From Solimonas sp. SE-A11 (GTDB lineage: Bacteria; Pseudomonadota; Gammaproteobacteria; Nevskiales; Nevskiaceae): DNA of 64,000 nt. Made by a program: the position numbers and the translations under genes. The notes under the pieces are model-generated. The model saw only the letters and a list, made by a program, of their open reading frames with translations. It made no database searches and had not been told where the DNA came from. Within the stretch, counting starts at the first letter, position 1. Each line of letters starts with the position of its first letter. Location: contig NZ_JAUASX010000009.1 of the NCBI RefSeq assembly GCF_030345715.1, positions 124,001 through 188,000 on the forward strand, read 5' to 3'. Of this stretch, positions 1-8,008 are shown piece after piece.

Positions 1-495
1 ACCGAACTGGCCAAGCTGCGCACCGGCCGCGCCAGTGCCGCGATCCTCGACCATGTCCGCGTCGACTACTACGGTTCCCCGGTGCCGCTCTCGCAGGTCG
101 CCAGCGTGGTGGTGGAAGACGCCCGCACGATCACCATCACGCCCTGGGAGAAGCCCATGGTCGCGGCGATCGAGAAGGCGATCATGACCTCGGACCTGGG
201 CCTGAACCCGAACACCGCCGGCCAGACCATCCGCATCAACATGCCGCCCCTGACCGAGGAGCGCCGCCGCGATCTGGCCAAGGTGGTGAAGACCGAGGCC
301 GAGGGCGCCAAGGTGGCGATCCGCAACGTGCGCCGCGACGCCAACCAGGCGATCAAGGACCAGGAAAAGGCCAAGAAGATCACCGCCGACGACGTCAAGC
401 GCGGCGAGACCGAGATCCAGAAGCTGACCGACCAGTTCGTCGCCAAGGTCGACGAAGCGGGCGCCGCCAAGGAAAAGGAACTGATGTCGATGTAA
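1..495 (+). CDS. frr: Ribosome recycling factor (5' end cut by window edge)
   Basis: The reading frame is open from base 1 and ends with TAA at 493-495. The visible 164 residues are the C-terminal nine tenths of a protein that is normally about 185 residues, so the start codon lies upstream of the window. Visible family features are the early LRTGRAS segment, the [10 protein letters not shown] stretch, and the long lysine- and arginine-rich helices ([14 protein letters not shown], then [10 protein letters not shown]) of the three-helix bundle. Family knowledge: with EF-G it splits post-termination ribosomes in the cytoplasm. It is followed 36 bases later by uppS, the usual gammaproteobacterial order. 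A small hairpin (AATCCG/CGGATT, about 495-510) overlaps its stop. Confidence 0.97.
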   Translation, partial: TELAKLRTGRASAAILDHVRVDYYGSPVPLSQVASVVVEDARTITITPWEKPMVAAIEKAIMTSDLGLNPNTAGQTIRINMPPLTEERRRDLAKVVKTEAEGAKVAIRNVRRDANQAIKDQEKAKKITADDVKRGETEIQKLTDQFVAKVDEAGAAKEKELMSM

Positions 496-530
496 TCCGG
501 TCTTCCGGATTGCCTGACTTCCCCGGTTCC

Positions 531-1250
531 ATGACTCGAGACGCCCCCCCGTTGCCGCAGGAGCCCTTGCCCCGGCATGTCGCCATCGTCATGGACGGCA
601 ATGGGCGCTGGGCGCAGCAGCGCGGACAGCCGCGTGCCATGGGGCACCGCGCCGGAGTCAAGGTGGTGCGTCGCATCCTGCGCGCCGCCCACATCTCAGG
701 CGTCGAGGCGCTGACCTTGTTCGCGTTCTCCCAGGAGAACTGGAAGCGGCCGGAACTCGAGGTGAAGCTGCTGCTGCAGCTGTTCGTGCGCACCCTGGGA
801 CGCGAGCTCGATGCCATGCATCGCAACGGTGTGCGCATCCGCTTCATCGGCGACCGCGGCAGCTTCCCTGAGCTGCTGCAGGGGGAGATGCGGCGGGCCG
901 AGGCCCTCACCGCCGCCAACACCGGCGTGAAGCTGTCGATCGCGGTGGGCTACGGCGGGCAGTGGGACATCGTGCAGGCCGCCCAGGCCTTGGCGGCAGC
1001 CGGCGAGCCGATCACCGCCGAGGGCATCGAGGCGCGGCTGCAGACCGCCGGCCTGCCCGAGCCGGACCTGATGATCCGTACCGGCGGCGAGCAGCGCATC
1101 AGCAATTTCCTGCTGTGGCAGCTGGCCTATACCGAGCTGTATTTCAGCGATGTGCTGTGGCCGGATTTCGGCGAGGCCGAGTTCCGGCAGGCGCTGGACT
1201 GGTATGCCGGGCGCGAGCGCCGTTTCGGACGCGTGCCGGAGTCCGCCTGA
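531..1250 (+). CDS. uppS: Undecaprenyl diphosphate synthase (cis-prenyltransferase)
   Basis: This 239-residue protein condenses isopentenyl diphosphate onto farnesyl diphosphate to make the C55 carrier of peptidoglycan and O-antigen synthesis. The diagnostic N-terminal HVAIVMDGNGRWAQQRG carries the catalytic Asp of the MDGNGRW motif; GHRAG follows, and the C-terminal half has LMIRTGGEQRISNFLLWQ and YTELYFSDVLWPDF, the IPP-binding and dimer elements. The ATG at 531 is preferred: an in-frame TTG at 510 would add seven unconserved residues close to the frr stop. It sits between frr and cdsA in the conserved cluster. Nothing is missing from the catalytic motifs. Confidence 0.97.
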   Translation: MTRDAPPLPQEPLPRHVAIVMDGNGRWAQQRGQPRAMGHRAGVKVVRRILRAAHISGVEALTLFAFSQENWKRPELEVKLLLQLFVRTLGRELDAMHRNGVRIRFIGDRGSFPELLQGEMRRAEALTAANTGVKLSIAVGYGGQWDIVQAAQALAAAGEPITAEGIEARLQTAGLPEPDLMIRTGGEQRISNFLLWQLAYTELYFSDVLWPDFGEAEFRQALDWYAGRERRFGRVPESA

Positions 1251-1338
1251 ACCGTAGTAGTTTCCTGTCTTAAGTGACAAACTGCGGCATCGCGCCGCGC
1301 GCCCACCTTATTCCCGACGCCCCCGAACACCGCCCGCC

Positions 1339-2160
1339 ATGCTCGCCCAGCGCGTCGCCACTGCTCTCGTCCTGCTGCCGCTGCTGCTGGCGCTGGTCTG
1401 GTACGCACCCACATCCGGTCTTTATGGCGTGCTGGCCCTGGTAGGCCTGCTGATGGCCTGGGAGTGGACGGGCCTGATGGGCTGGGCGGCCAAGGCCCGG
1501 CGCTGGGCCTATACCGTGGTCTGCGGCCTGCTGCTGGCCCTGGCCTGGCTGGTACCGGGACGTGACGCCCTGCTGCCCTGGCTGCTGGCCGCGGCGGTGC
1601 TCTGGTGGATCTACGCGGTCAGCCTGTTCCGCGGGTTCCCAGGCAACCTCGGCAAGCAGCAGACCTCCGGCCTGCCGATGGCCCTGCTGGGCCTGCTGCT
1701 GACCGTTTCTACCCTGCTGTCGCTGGCCTATCTGCACGGCCTGCCGGGGGGCGTATGGAAGCTGGGCTACTCGCTGTTCATCGTGTTCATCGCGGATACC
1801 GGCGCCTATTTCGCCGGCCGGGCTTTCGGCAGGCACAAGCTGGCACCGAACATCTCTCCCGGCAAGACCGTGGAGGGCGCCGCGGGCGGCCTGCTGGCGA
1901 CCGCGGTCTGGGCGCTGACGGCAGGTGTGCATGTCTTCAAGGCCGAGGGCGCCCAGGTCGCGCTGCTGCTCGGACTGACCCTGGTGGTCGCCGTTGCCTC
2001 CATCATAGGCGACCTCACCGAGTCGATGTTCAAGCGCGTCGCCGGCATCAAGGACAGCGGCAACATCCTGCCCGGCCATGGCGGCATCCTCGACCGCGTC
2101 GACAGCATCCTCGCCGCGGCGCCGGTGATGGTGCTGGGCCTCTACCTGACGGGACTCTAG
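1339..2160 (+). CDS. cdsA: Phosphatidate cytidylyltransferase
   Basis: An inner-membrane enzyme that makes CDP-diacylglycerol from phosphatidate and CTP, the branch point to all phospholipids. The 273-residue product is hydrophobic throughout with about seven or eight predicted membrane spans. The C-terminal CdsA signature is present: FIADTGAYFAGRAFGRHKL, SPGKTVEGAAGG, then GDLTESMFKR and KDSGNILPGHGGILDR, which carry the metal-binding acidic residues. The stop TAG at 2158-2160 is the last three bases of the CTAG that flanks the MITE-like element on the left, so the element was inserted exactly at the end of the gene without changing the protein. 88 bases separate it from uppS, with no clear signal in them. 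Confidence 0.97.
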   Translation: MLAQRVATALVLLPLLLALVWYAPTSGLYGVLALVGLLMAWEWTGLMGWAAKARRWAYTVVCGLLLALAWLVPGRDALLPWLLAAAVLWWIYAVSLFRGFPGNLGKQQTSGLPMALLGLLLTVSTLLSLAYLHGLPGGVWKLGYSLFIVFIADTGAYFAGRAFGRHKLAPNISPGKTVEGAAGGLLATAVWALTAGVHVFKAEGAQVALLLGLTLVVAVASIIGDLTESMFKRVAGIKDSGNILPGHGGILDRVDSILAAAPVMVLGLYLTGL

Positions 2161-2422
2161 GACCTGCTAACGCCATGAACGTCGCTGTGATGCCACCAGA
2201 TTTTTCGCCAGGCAAGGCGCGAGGAGGGCGTTGGGTGGGCCCCAGCAACCGACGAGTAACACAACGTGGCGAAAACTCTGGTGGCACCCGGAGGGCGGGA
2301 CTGTTTTGGCGCATGGCGTCGTCCCACCCCGCTCATGTACGTTCAGTACACCGCGCGCGCCGGGACATAGCCCTGCGCCAAAACGGTCTCCGTCACAGCG
2401 ACGTTCATGGCGTTAGCAGGTC
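2161..2422 (+). mobile_element. MITE-like cruciform element between cdsA and dxr
   Basis: Bases 2161-2190 are the exact reverse complement of 2393-2422, giving a 30-bp perfect terminal inverted repeat. CTAG lies directly outside both ends (2157-2160 and 2423-2426), as a 4-bp target duplication would. Inside are two further hairpins: 2191-2210 pairs with 2267-2286 with one mismatch, and 2299-2313 pairs with 2374-2388 with one G-T pair. The whole folds as one outer stem holding two long imperfect stem-loops. There is no transposase and no convincing gene. Removing the element plus one CTAG leaves the cdsA stop TAG, one G, then the dxr ATG, a normal tight operon junction. CTAG fits the YTAR target of IS5-type transposases (family knowledge); the mobilising enzyme is not visible here. 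Confidence 0.8.
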
Positions 2423-2427
2423 CTAGG

Positions 2428-3627
2428 ATGCAAAACCTGGTCGTCCTGGGCGCCACCGGCACGATCGGGCGCAACACGCTGGACGTTGCGGCACGCCATG
2501 CCGACAAGCTGCAGGTCCTGGGGCTCTCCGCCCAACGCGATGCCGAGGGCCTGTTCGAGCTCTGCCGCCAGCATCGGCCCCGCTTCGCCGTGCTGGCCGA
2601 CCCCGTTGCCGCCGAGCGCCTGCGCGGCCTCTGCCGCGAGGCTGGCTTGGCCTGCGAGGTTGCGGCTGGTGCCGAAGCCATTTGTGAACTGGCCGCCCAC
2701 CCCGAGGCGGGCCAGGTGATGTCCGCCATCGTCGGCGCCGCCGGCCTGCTGCCGACCCTGGCTGCGGTGCGTGCCGGCAAGCGCGTGCTGATCGCCAACA
2801 AGGAACCGCTGGTGATGGCCGGGGCCCTGCTGATGGCCGAGGCAGCCCGCCACGGCGCGTCCCTGATCCCGATCGACTCCGAGCACAACGCCATCTTCCA
2901 GTGCCTGCCGGCGCCGGCGCGCTGCGGCGAGACGCCCAGGGGTGTCAGCCGGCTGATCCTGACCGCCTCGGGCGGGCCGTTCCGCGAGACCCCGCTGGCG
3001 GAGCTGGATGCCGTGACGCCACAGCAGGCCGTACGCCATCCCAACTGGGTGATGGGCCAGAAGATTTCGGTGGACTCGGCCACCATGATGAACAAGGGCC
3101 TGGAGCTGATCGAGGCCGCCGTGCTGTACCGCCTGCCAGCCGAACGGCTGGAGGTGGTGATCCACCCGGAAAGCGCGATCCACTCGATCGTCGAGTACGT
3201 GGACGGCTCCATGCTGGCCCAGCTGGGCCAGCCCGACATGCGCGTGCCGATCGCCCATGCCCTGGCCTGGCCGGAGCGCTGGGAGTCCGGTGTCGGCGGG
3301 CTGGACTTGGCCGCCCTGGGGCGCTTCCGCTTCGAGGCCCCCGACGAACGCCGCTTTCCCTGCCTGCGCCTGGCACGCTTCGCGCTGAAGCAGGGCGGGG
3401 CGCTGCCGAATGCATTGAACGCGGCGAACGAAGTCGCTGTCGAAGCGTTCCTGCAGCATCGGCTGAACTATCCGGGGATCCCCGCAGTGATCGAAGAGGT
3501 GATGGACGCCGCCGTCGGCCGACAGGCCGGAGACGACCTGGAGGGCATCCTGGCGCTGGACGCCTGGGCCCGCGGCTTGGCCGAGACGGCCGTTGCGGAA
3601 CGTGGCCGGAGCCTGCGGCATGCCTGA
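2428..3627 (+). CDS. dxr: 1-deoxy-D-xylulose 5-phosphate reductoisomerase
   Basis: Second step of the MEP isoprenoid pathway: rearrangement and NADPH reduction of DXP to MEP in the cytoplasm. The N-terminal LGATGTIGRNTLDV is the NADPH-binding Rossmann loop. The middle has LIANKEPLVMAG and IPIDSEHNAIFQCL, where Asp and Glu bind the metal, then TASGGPFRE and HPNWVMGQKISVDSATMMNK. From ATG 2428 the protein has 399 residues, the usual length. An in-frame ATG at 2407 lies inside the right terminal repeat of the upstream element and would add seven residues (MALAGPR), so the element also supplies an alternative start. The gene overlaps rseP by 8 bases. IspD and IspF of the same pathway are encoded at 22.9-24.1 kb. 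Confidence 0.97.
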   Translation: MQNLVVLGATGTIGRNTLDVAARHADKLQVLGLSAQRDAEGLFELCRQHRPRFAVLADPVAAERLRGLCREAGLACEVAAGAEAICELAAHPEAGQVMSAIVGAAGLLPTLAAVRAGKRVLIANKEPLVMAGALLMAEAARHGASLIPIDSEHNAIFQCLPAPARCGETPRGVSRLILTASGGPFRETPLAELDAVTPQQAVRHPNWVMGQKISVDSATMMNKGLELIEAAVLYRLPAERLEVVIHPESAIHSIVEYVDGSMLAQLGQPDMRVPIAHALAWPERWESGVGGLDLAALGRFRFEAPDERRFPCLRLARFALKQGGALPNALNAANEVAVEAFLQHRLNYPGIPAVIEEVMDAAVGRQAGDDLEGILALDAWARGLAETAVAERGRSLRHA

Positions 3628-4975
3628 TATCGTCTGGTCAATTGGCGGGTTCATCCTGGCGATCGGCATCCTGGTCGCCTTCCATGAGTTTGGCCACTAC
3701 TGGGTGGCGCGCCGCTGCGGCGTCAAGGTGCTGCGCTTCTCGATCGGCTTCGGCCGTCGCATCTGGAGCCGTACCTCCCGCGACGGCGTGGAATGGACCC
3801 TGTCCGCCATCCCGCTGGGTGGCTACGTCAAGATGCTCGACGAGCGCGAAGGCCCCGTTCCGGCGGAGCTGCGCGGGCAGGCCTTCAACAACGCCACGGT
3901 GGGGAAGCGCTTCCTGATCGTGGCGGCAGGGCCGGTCTTCAATTTCCTGCTGGCCATCGCCTTCTATTGGCTGGTCCTGATGCTGGGCATCCAGAGCATC
4001 AAGCCAATGATCGCCGCCCCGGCCGAGAAGTCCGCTGCGGCCCTGGCCGGCCTGCGGGAGGGTGAACAGGTCATCGAGGTGGATGGCGAGGCGACCCCCA
4101 CCTGGATCGATCTGCGCACCGAACTGCTGGACCAGGCCCTGGGCGGCGGCATTCTGCCGCTGCGGGTCCAGGCCGCGGACGGCAGCCAGCGCAGCGTCCA
4201 GCTCGACCTGGGCCAGGTGCGGGTGGATCCGGAATACGTGTTCGCCGACTTGGGCCTGGAGCCTTACGAGCCGCCGATCCCGCCAGTCGTGGCGCGGCTG
4301 GTCCCCGGTGGTTCGGCCGAGGCTGCCGGCCTCAAGGCCGGGGATCATATCGTCAGCCTCGATGGCCAGCCGATTTCCGACCGCAAGCAGATGATCGCCT
4401 GGCTCAGTGCCCGGCCCGAACAGGTAGTCAAGGTCGGCGTGCACCGCGGTTCCGAGACCCTGGAGCTGCCGGCGATCGTCACCCGTGTCGAAGAGGGTGG
4501 GCGGGTCATCGGGCGCATCGGCGTGGAGATAGCAGCCTCCCCCGATCTGTGGCAGGATTTGCGCGCCGAAAGCCGGCGCGGACCCCTTGAGGCCGTGCCG
4601 GGTGCCGTCGAGCAAACCTGGCGCATGTCCGCGCTGACGCTGAAAATGCTGTGGCGCATGGTGCTCGGCGACGTGTCGGTAAAGAACGTCAGCGGTCCCA
4701 TCCAGATCGCCCAGGTGGCCGGGTACTCTGCCCAGGTCGGTCTCGTATCCTTCCTGAGCTTCCTGGCGGTGGTGAGCGTCAGCCTTGGCGTGCTCAATCT
4801 GCTGCCGGTGCCGCTGCTCGATGGCGGGCACCTGCTGTTTTACGGGATCGAGGCGATCAAGGGATCGCCGCTGTCCGAGAGGGCACAGGAGGCGGGCCAG
4901 CGAGTGGGCCTGACCTTCCTGGTGATGTTGATGGGGTTGGCGTTCTACAACGATGTGATGCGCCTGCTGAATTGA
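3620..4975 (+). CDS. rseP: RseP site-2 intramembrane zinc metalloprotease
   Basis: An inner-membrane protease that cuts the anti-sigma factor RseA and leftover signal peptides during envelope stress (family knowledge). The 451 residues contain the zinc motif HEFGH near residue 22 in the first membrane segment, IPLGGYVKM, tandem PDZ domains (about 110-300; second PDZ core VPGGSAEAAGLKAGDHIVSL), and a C-terminal membrane region with LLPVPLLDGGHLLF supplying the third zinc ligand Asp. ATG 3620 overlaps the dxr stop by 8 bases; an earlier in-frame start at 3593 would lie deeper in dxr and add nine residues without family support. The gene precedes bamA by 33 bases, the standard arrangement. Confidence 0.97.
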   Translation: MPDIVWSIGGFILAIGILVAFHEFGHYWVARRCGVKVLRFSIGFGRRIWSRTSRDGVEWTLSAIPLGGYVKMLDEREGPVPAELRGQAFNNATVGKRFLIVAAGPVFNFLLAIAFYWLVLMLGIQSIKPMIAAPAEKSAAALAGLREGEQVIEVDGEATPTWIDLRTELLDQALGGGILPLRVQAADGSQRSVQLDLGQVRVDPEYVFADLGLEPYEPPIPPVVARLVPGGSAEAAGLKAGDHIVSLDGQPISDRKQMIAWLSARPEQVVKVGVHRGSETLELPAIVTRVEEGGRVIGRIGVEIAASPDLWQDLRAESRRGPLEAVPGAVEQTWRMSALTLKMLWRMVLGDVSVKNVSGPIQIAQVAGYSAQVGLVSFLSFLAVVSVSLGVLNLLPVPLLDGGHLLFYGIEAIKGSPLSERAQEAGQRVGLTFLVMLMGLAFYNDVMRLLN

Positions 4976-5008
4976 ACTGCGGCACCGACTAAAAAAGAAA
5001 CCAGATCA

Positions 5009-7312
5009 GTGAAACCGCTGAGAACGAAGAAAACGGCGCTGGCCAGCGCTATCGCGGCGCTCGTGTTGGCGGGCCAGGCCCATGCCTTCCAGCCTTTCAC
5101 GATCAAGGAAATCCGGGCCGACGGACTGGAGCGCCTCGAGATCGGGACGATCCTGACCTACATGCCGCTGTCGGTCGGAGACGAACTCAACGACGCCACC
5201 TCGCGCCAGGCGATCCGCTCGCTGTACGGCTCCGGCCTGTTCCAGGACGTGCAGCTGCAGCGTGACGGCGACGCCTTGGTGATCGTGATCAAGGAGCGCC
5301 CCTCCATCACCAGCTTCACGATCGAGGGCAATGAGAAGATCGGCGGCGACGACCTCAAGAAGTCGCTGAAGGACCTGGGCCTGGCAGAAGGCGAGCTGTT
5401 CAAGCGCGAGCTGCTCGACGGCGTCGAGCAGGAACTGCGCCGCCAGTACTACGCCAACGGCTACTACGACGTCGACATCAAGGCCAAGGTCACCGAGGAA
5501 GAGGGTAACCGCGTCAGCATCAAGATTGACGTGGTCGAGGGCAAGGTCACCCGCATCAAGGACATCAACCTGCTGGGTAACAAGGCCTTCGAGACCGCCG
5601 AGCTGCTCAAGCAGTTCAGCCTCGAGGGCACCCATTGGATGCCCTTCCAGAGCAGCGACAAATACTCCAAGCAGAAGCTGGTCGGCGACCTGGAAAAGCT
5701 GCAGTCCTACTACCAGGACCGTGGCTACCTCAAGGCCAACGTCTCCTCCGTGCAGGTGGCGCTGACGCCTGAGAAGGACTCGATCTACATCACCGTGAAC
5801 CTGGAAGAGGGCGAGATCTACAAGATCAAGGATCGCCGCTTCTCGGGCGAGACCATCCTCAACGAGCAGTTCCTCAACGCCCTGGTCACCACCAAGGCAG
5901 GCGACATCTTCTCGCGCAAGGAAGCCACCGACAGCGCCAATCGCATCGAGGCCGCGTTGTCCGACATCGGCTACGCCTTCGCCGAGGTCAATCCGGTCCC
6001 CGAGGTGGAAGAAGGCAGCCGGCTGGTCAGCCTCAACTACGTCGTGCAGCCCGGCAAGCGCGCCTACGTGCGTCGTATCGGCTTCAGCGGCAATCTCGGC
6101 ACCAACGACGAGACCCTGCGTCGCGAGATGCGCCAGCTCGAAGCGGCCCCGTTCTCCAAGAGCGCGGTCGAGCGTTCGCGCGTGCGTCTGGCGCGCCTGC
6201 CGTTCATCGAGGACGTCGAGGTCGATACGCGCCCGGTGGCCGGTTCCGACGACCTGGTCGACATCCAGTTCAAGGTCAAGGAACGCCCGCCCGGATCGGT
6301 GCAGTTCGGCGTCGGCTATTCCGGCGCGCAGGGCTTCCTGATCACCGGAAGCCTGACGCACACCAACTTCCTGGGTACCGGCAACCGCGTCGAGGTCTCT
6401 GCGGAGAACAACTCGATCTCCAAGGCCCTGAGCCTGTCCTGGACCGATCCCTACTTCACCGCCGACGGCATCAGCCAGACGGTGTCGGCGTTCTACCGCA
6501 GTTCCGAGTCGGTGATCCGCTACAGCTCGGGCTTCAACACCAACGTGCTGGGCCTCAACCTGACCTACGGCATCCCGCTGTCGGAGTTCATGACCCTGCG
6601 CGCGGGCTTCGGCCTGGACGAAACCTCGATCGAGACCTTCGCGGGTTCCTCGTCGGACGAAGTGCTGCAATTCGTGATCGAGAACGGCACGCGCTTCCTC
6701 AACTACTCGTTCCGCACCGGCATCACCTACGACACGCGCAACCGCACCTTCTTCGCGGACCGCGGCTCGCTGCACTCCCTGAGCTTCGACCTCGGCATGC
6801 CGGGCAGCGACATCGAGTTCTACAACGTCAGCTACCGCGGCCAGCAGTACGTGCCGATCTACAAGGGCCTGTTCCTGGAAATGAACGGCTCCATCGGCCT
6901 GGTGGATACCTACAGTAACGACCAGGAAGTCCCGCCCTACGAGCACTTCTTCGCCGGTGGCCCGCGCACGGTGCGCGGCTACCGCGACGGCTCGCTGGGC
7001 CCGCGCGATACGCCATTCGATAACCCGTACGGCGGCAAGTTCCGCACCACGGCGCAGAACAATCTGATCATCCCGCTGCCGATCGCCAGTGACGGCAAGT
7101 CGACGCGACTGAACCTGTTCTTCGACGTCGGCCAGGTATTTGCCCAGCCCGGCGACTTCGATACCTCCAGCCTGCGCCAGTCCGCCGGTATCGCGTTCTC
7201 CTGGTTCACGCCGTTCCTCGGCCTGCTGGACCTGAGCTACGCCTTCCCGCTCAACGACGAGCAGGGCGACGAGGTGGACCGCTTCCAGATCCGCTTCGGC
7301 GGCGGCTTCTAA
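5009..7312 (+). CDS. bamA: Outer-membrane protein assembly factor BamA
   Basis: Central Omp85 subunit of the BAM complex, which folds beta-barrel proteins into the outer membrane. It starts with GTG; residues 1-26 are a signal peptide ending AQAHA. Five POTRA domains follow (about 27-430; the first begins FTIKEIRADGLERL), then the 16-strand barrel (about 430-767) with the conserved loop-6 VRGYRDGSLGPRD and a C-terminal strand ending in Phe (RFGGGF), the BAM recognition signal. Length 767 is close to the usual 790-810. It lies directly after rseP and before skp, so folding machinery and chaperone are co-encoded. A nearly gene-length open frame on the other strand is a GC-bias shadow. Confidence 0.98.
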   Translation: MKPLRTKKTALASAIAALVLAGQAHAFQPFTIKEIRADGLERLEIGTILTYMPLSVGDELNDATSRQAIRSLYGSGLFQDVQLQRDGDALVIVIKERPSITSFTIEGNEKIGGDDLKKSLKDLGLAEGELFKRELLDGVEQELRRQYYANGYYDVDIKAKVTEEEGNRVSIKIDVVEGKVTRIKDINLLGNKAFETAELLKQFSLEGTHWMPFQSSDKYSKQKLVGDLEKLQSYYQDRGYLKANVSSVQVALTPEKDSIYITVNLEEGEIYKIKDRRFSGETILNEQFLNALVTTKAGDIFSRKEATDSANRIEAALSDIGYAFAEVNPVPEVEEGSRLVSLNYVVQPGKRAYVRRIGFSGNLGTNDETLRREMRQLEAAPFSKSAVERSRVRLARLPFIEDVEVDTRPVAGSDDLVDIQFKVKERPPGSVQFGVGYSGAQGFLITGSLTHTNFLGTGNRVEVSAENNSISKALSLSWTDPYFTADGISQTVSAFYRSSESVIRYSSGFNTNVLGLNLTYGIPLSEFMTLRAGFGLDETSIETFAGSSSDEVLQFVIENGTRFLNYSFRTGITYDTRNRTFFADRGSLHSLSFDLGMPGSDIEFYNVSYRGQQYVPIYKGLFLEMNGSIGLVDTYSNDQEVPPYEHFFAGGPRTVRGYRDGSLGPRDTPFDNPYGGKFRTTAQNNLIIPLPIASDGKSTRLNLFFDVGQVFAQPGDFDTSSLRQSAGIAFSWFTPFLGLLDLSYAFPLNDEQGDEVDRFQIRFGGGF

Positions 7313-7371
7313 TAGCAACAGATTCTCCTGTCACCATTACTCCATTCATAGACGGAACACCGAGATCCAAC

Positions 7372-7890
7372 ATGCGTAACTTCACCCGAATCATCAGCGT
7401 CATGGCCCTGGCTTCCGCAGCGGTGCTCGCCGTCCCGGCGATGGCCGCCGATGGCAAGGTTCTCAGCATCCGCGCCGCAGAGCTGGTGCAGCAGTCGCCG
7501 CAGTTCAAGGCCGGAGCCGACAAGATCAAGGCGGAATTCGACCGCCGCAAGAACGAACTCGAAGCTGAAGCCAAGCGCTTCGTCGACGATGCCGAGAAGT
7601 TCAAGAAGGAGCGCGACGTGCTCTCCGCCGCCGATGCCTCCAAGCGTGAGAAGGACCTGACCACGCGCCAGCTCGACCTGCAGTACAAGCAGCGCCAGTT
7701 CCAGGAAGACTTCGCCAACCGTGACCGCCAGCTGACCACCGAGATGATGGCCAAGATCAAGGGCGTGATCGTGCAGGTGGCCAAGGAGAAGGGCGCCGAC
7801 GTGGTCGTGCAGGACCCGATCTTCGCCGCCGATTCGGTGGACATCACCGCCGAGGTGCTGAAGCGCCTGCAGGCTGGCGGCGGCAAGTAA
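7372..7890 (+). CDS. skp: Periplasmic chaperone Skp/OmpH family
   Basis: Holds unfolded outer-membrane proteins in the periplasm on their way to BamA. The 172-residue product begins with a signal peptide (about 1-25, VLAVPAMAAD). The rest is a charged, lysine- and glutamate-rich helical region (FDRRKNELEAEAKRFVDDAEK) matching the Skp tentacles, with a beta/helix body at both ends (VLSIRAAELVQQSPQFK; VVVQDPIFAADSVDIT). It is 59 bases after bamA and closes this transcription unit: a strong Rho-independent terminator starts 18 bases after its stop. Confidence 0.93.
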   Translation: MRNFTRIISVMALASAAVLAVPAMAADGKVLSIRAAELVQQSPQFKAGADKIKAEFDRRKNELEAEAKRFVDDAEKFKKERDVLSAADASKREKDLTTRQLDLQYKQRQFQEDFANRDRQLTTEMMAKIKGVIVQVAKEKGADVVVQDPIFAADSVDITAEVLKRLQAGGGK

Positions 7891-7908
7891 ACACTTGTTT
7901 TTCAAGGA

Positions 7909-7937
7909 CGGCCCGCGGCTTGCCGCGGGCCGTTTTT
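7909..7937 (+). terminator. Rho-independent terminator after skp
   Basis: A perfect 10-bp GC-rich stem (CGGCCCGCGG at 7909-7918 with CCGCGGGCCG at 7923-7932) with a 4-base loop is followed by five Ts. It divides the conserved cluster into an upstream frr-to-skp unit and a downstream lpxD unit that has its own -10 element. Confidence 0.92.
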
Positions 7938-7993
7938 CGTTGAGGCCCACGTTCGACCACGGGCCCCGGGAGGGGGCGTAGGCCCTCTGGACC

Positions 7994-8002
7994 TGCGATA
8001 AT
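7994..8002 (+). promoter_or_regulatory. Extended -10 promoter of lpxD, possibly leaderless
   Basis: TG-C-GATAAT at 7994-8002 is an extended -10 element; no good -35 is seen 17 bases upstream. The lpxD ATG begins 6 bases after the hexamer, where transcription would normally start, and there is no Shine-Dalgarno sequence. The inference is a leaderless or near-leaderless lpxD transcript. Confidence 0.5.
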
Positions 8003-8008
8003 CGCCGC

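Noticed and set aside
2161-2426. A protein-coding gene inside the cdsA/dxr element
   Set aside because: Frames that cross it are read-through of cdsA shadows, start nowhere convincing and reflect inverted-repeat sequence; the paired arms explain the region better.
5006-7318. A 770-codon open frame on the minus strand across all of bamA
   Set aside because: It mirrors bamA codon for codon, has low-complexity His/Arg/Val/Gln-rich translation and no family features; it is a product of high GC at third positions.
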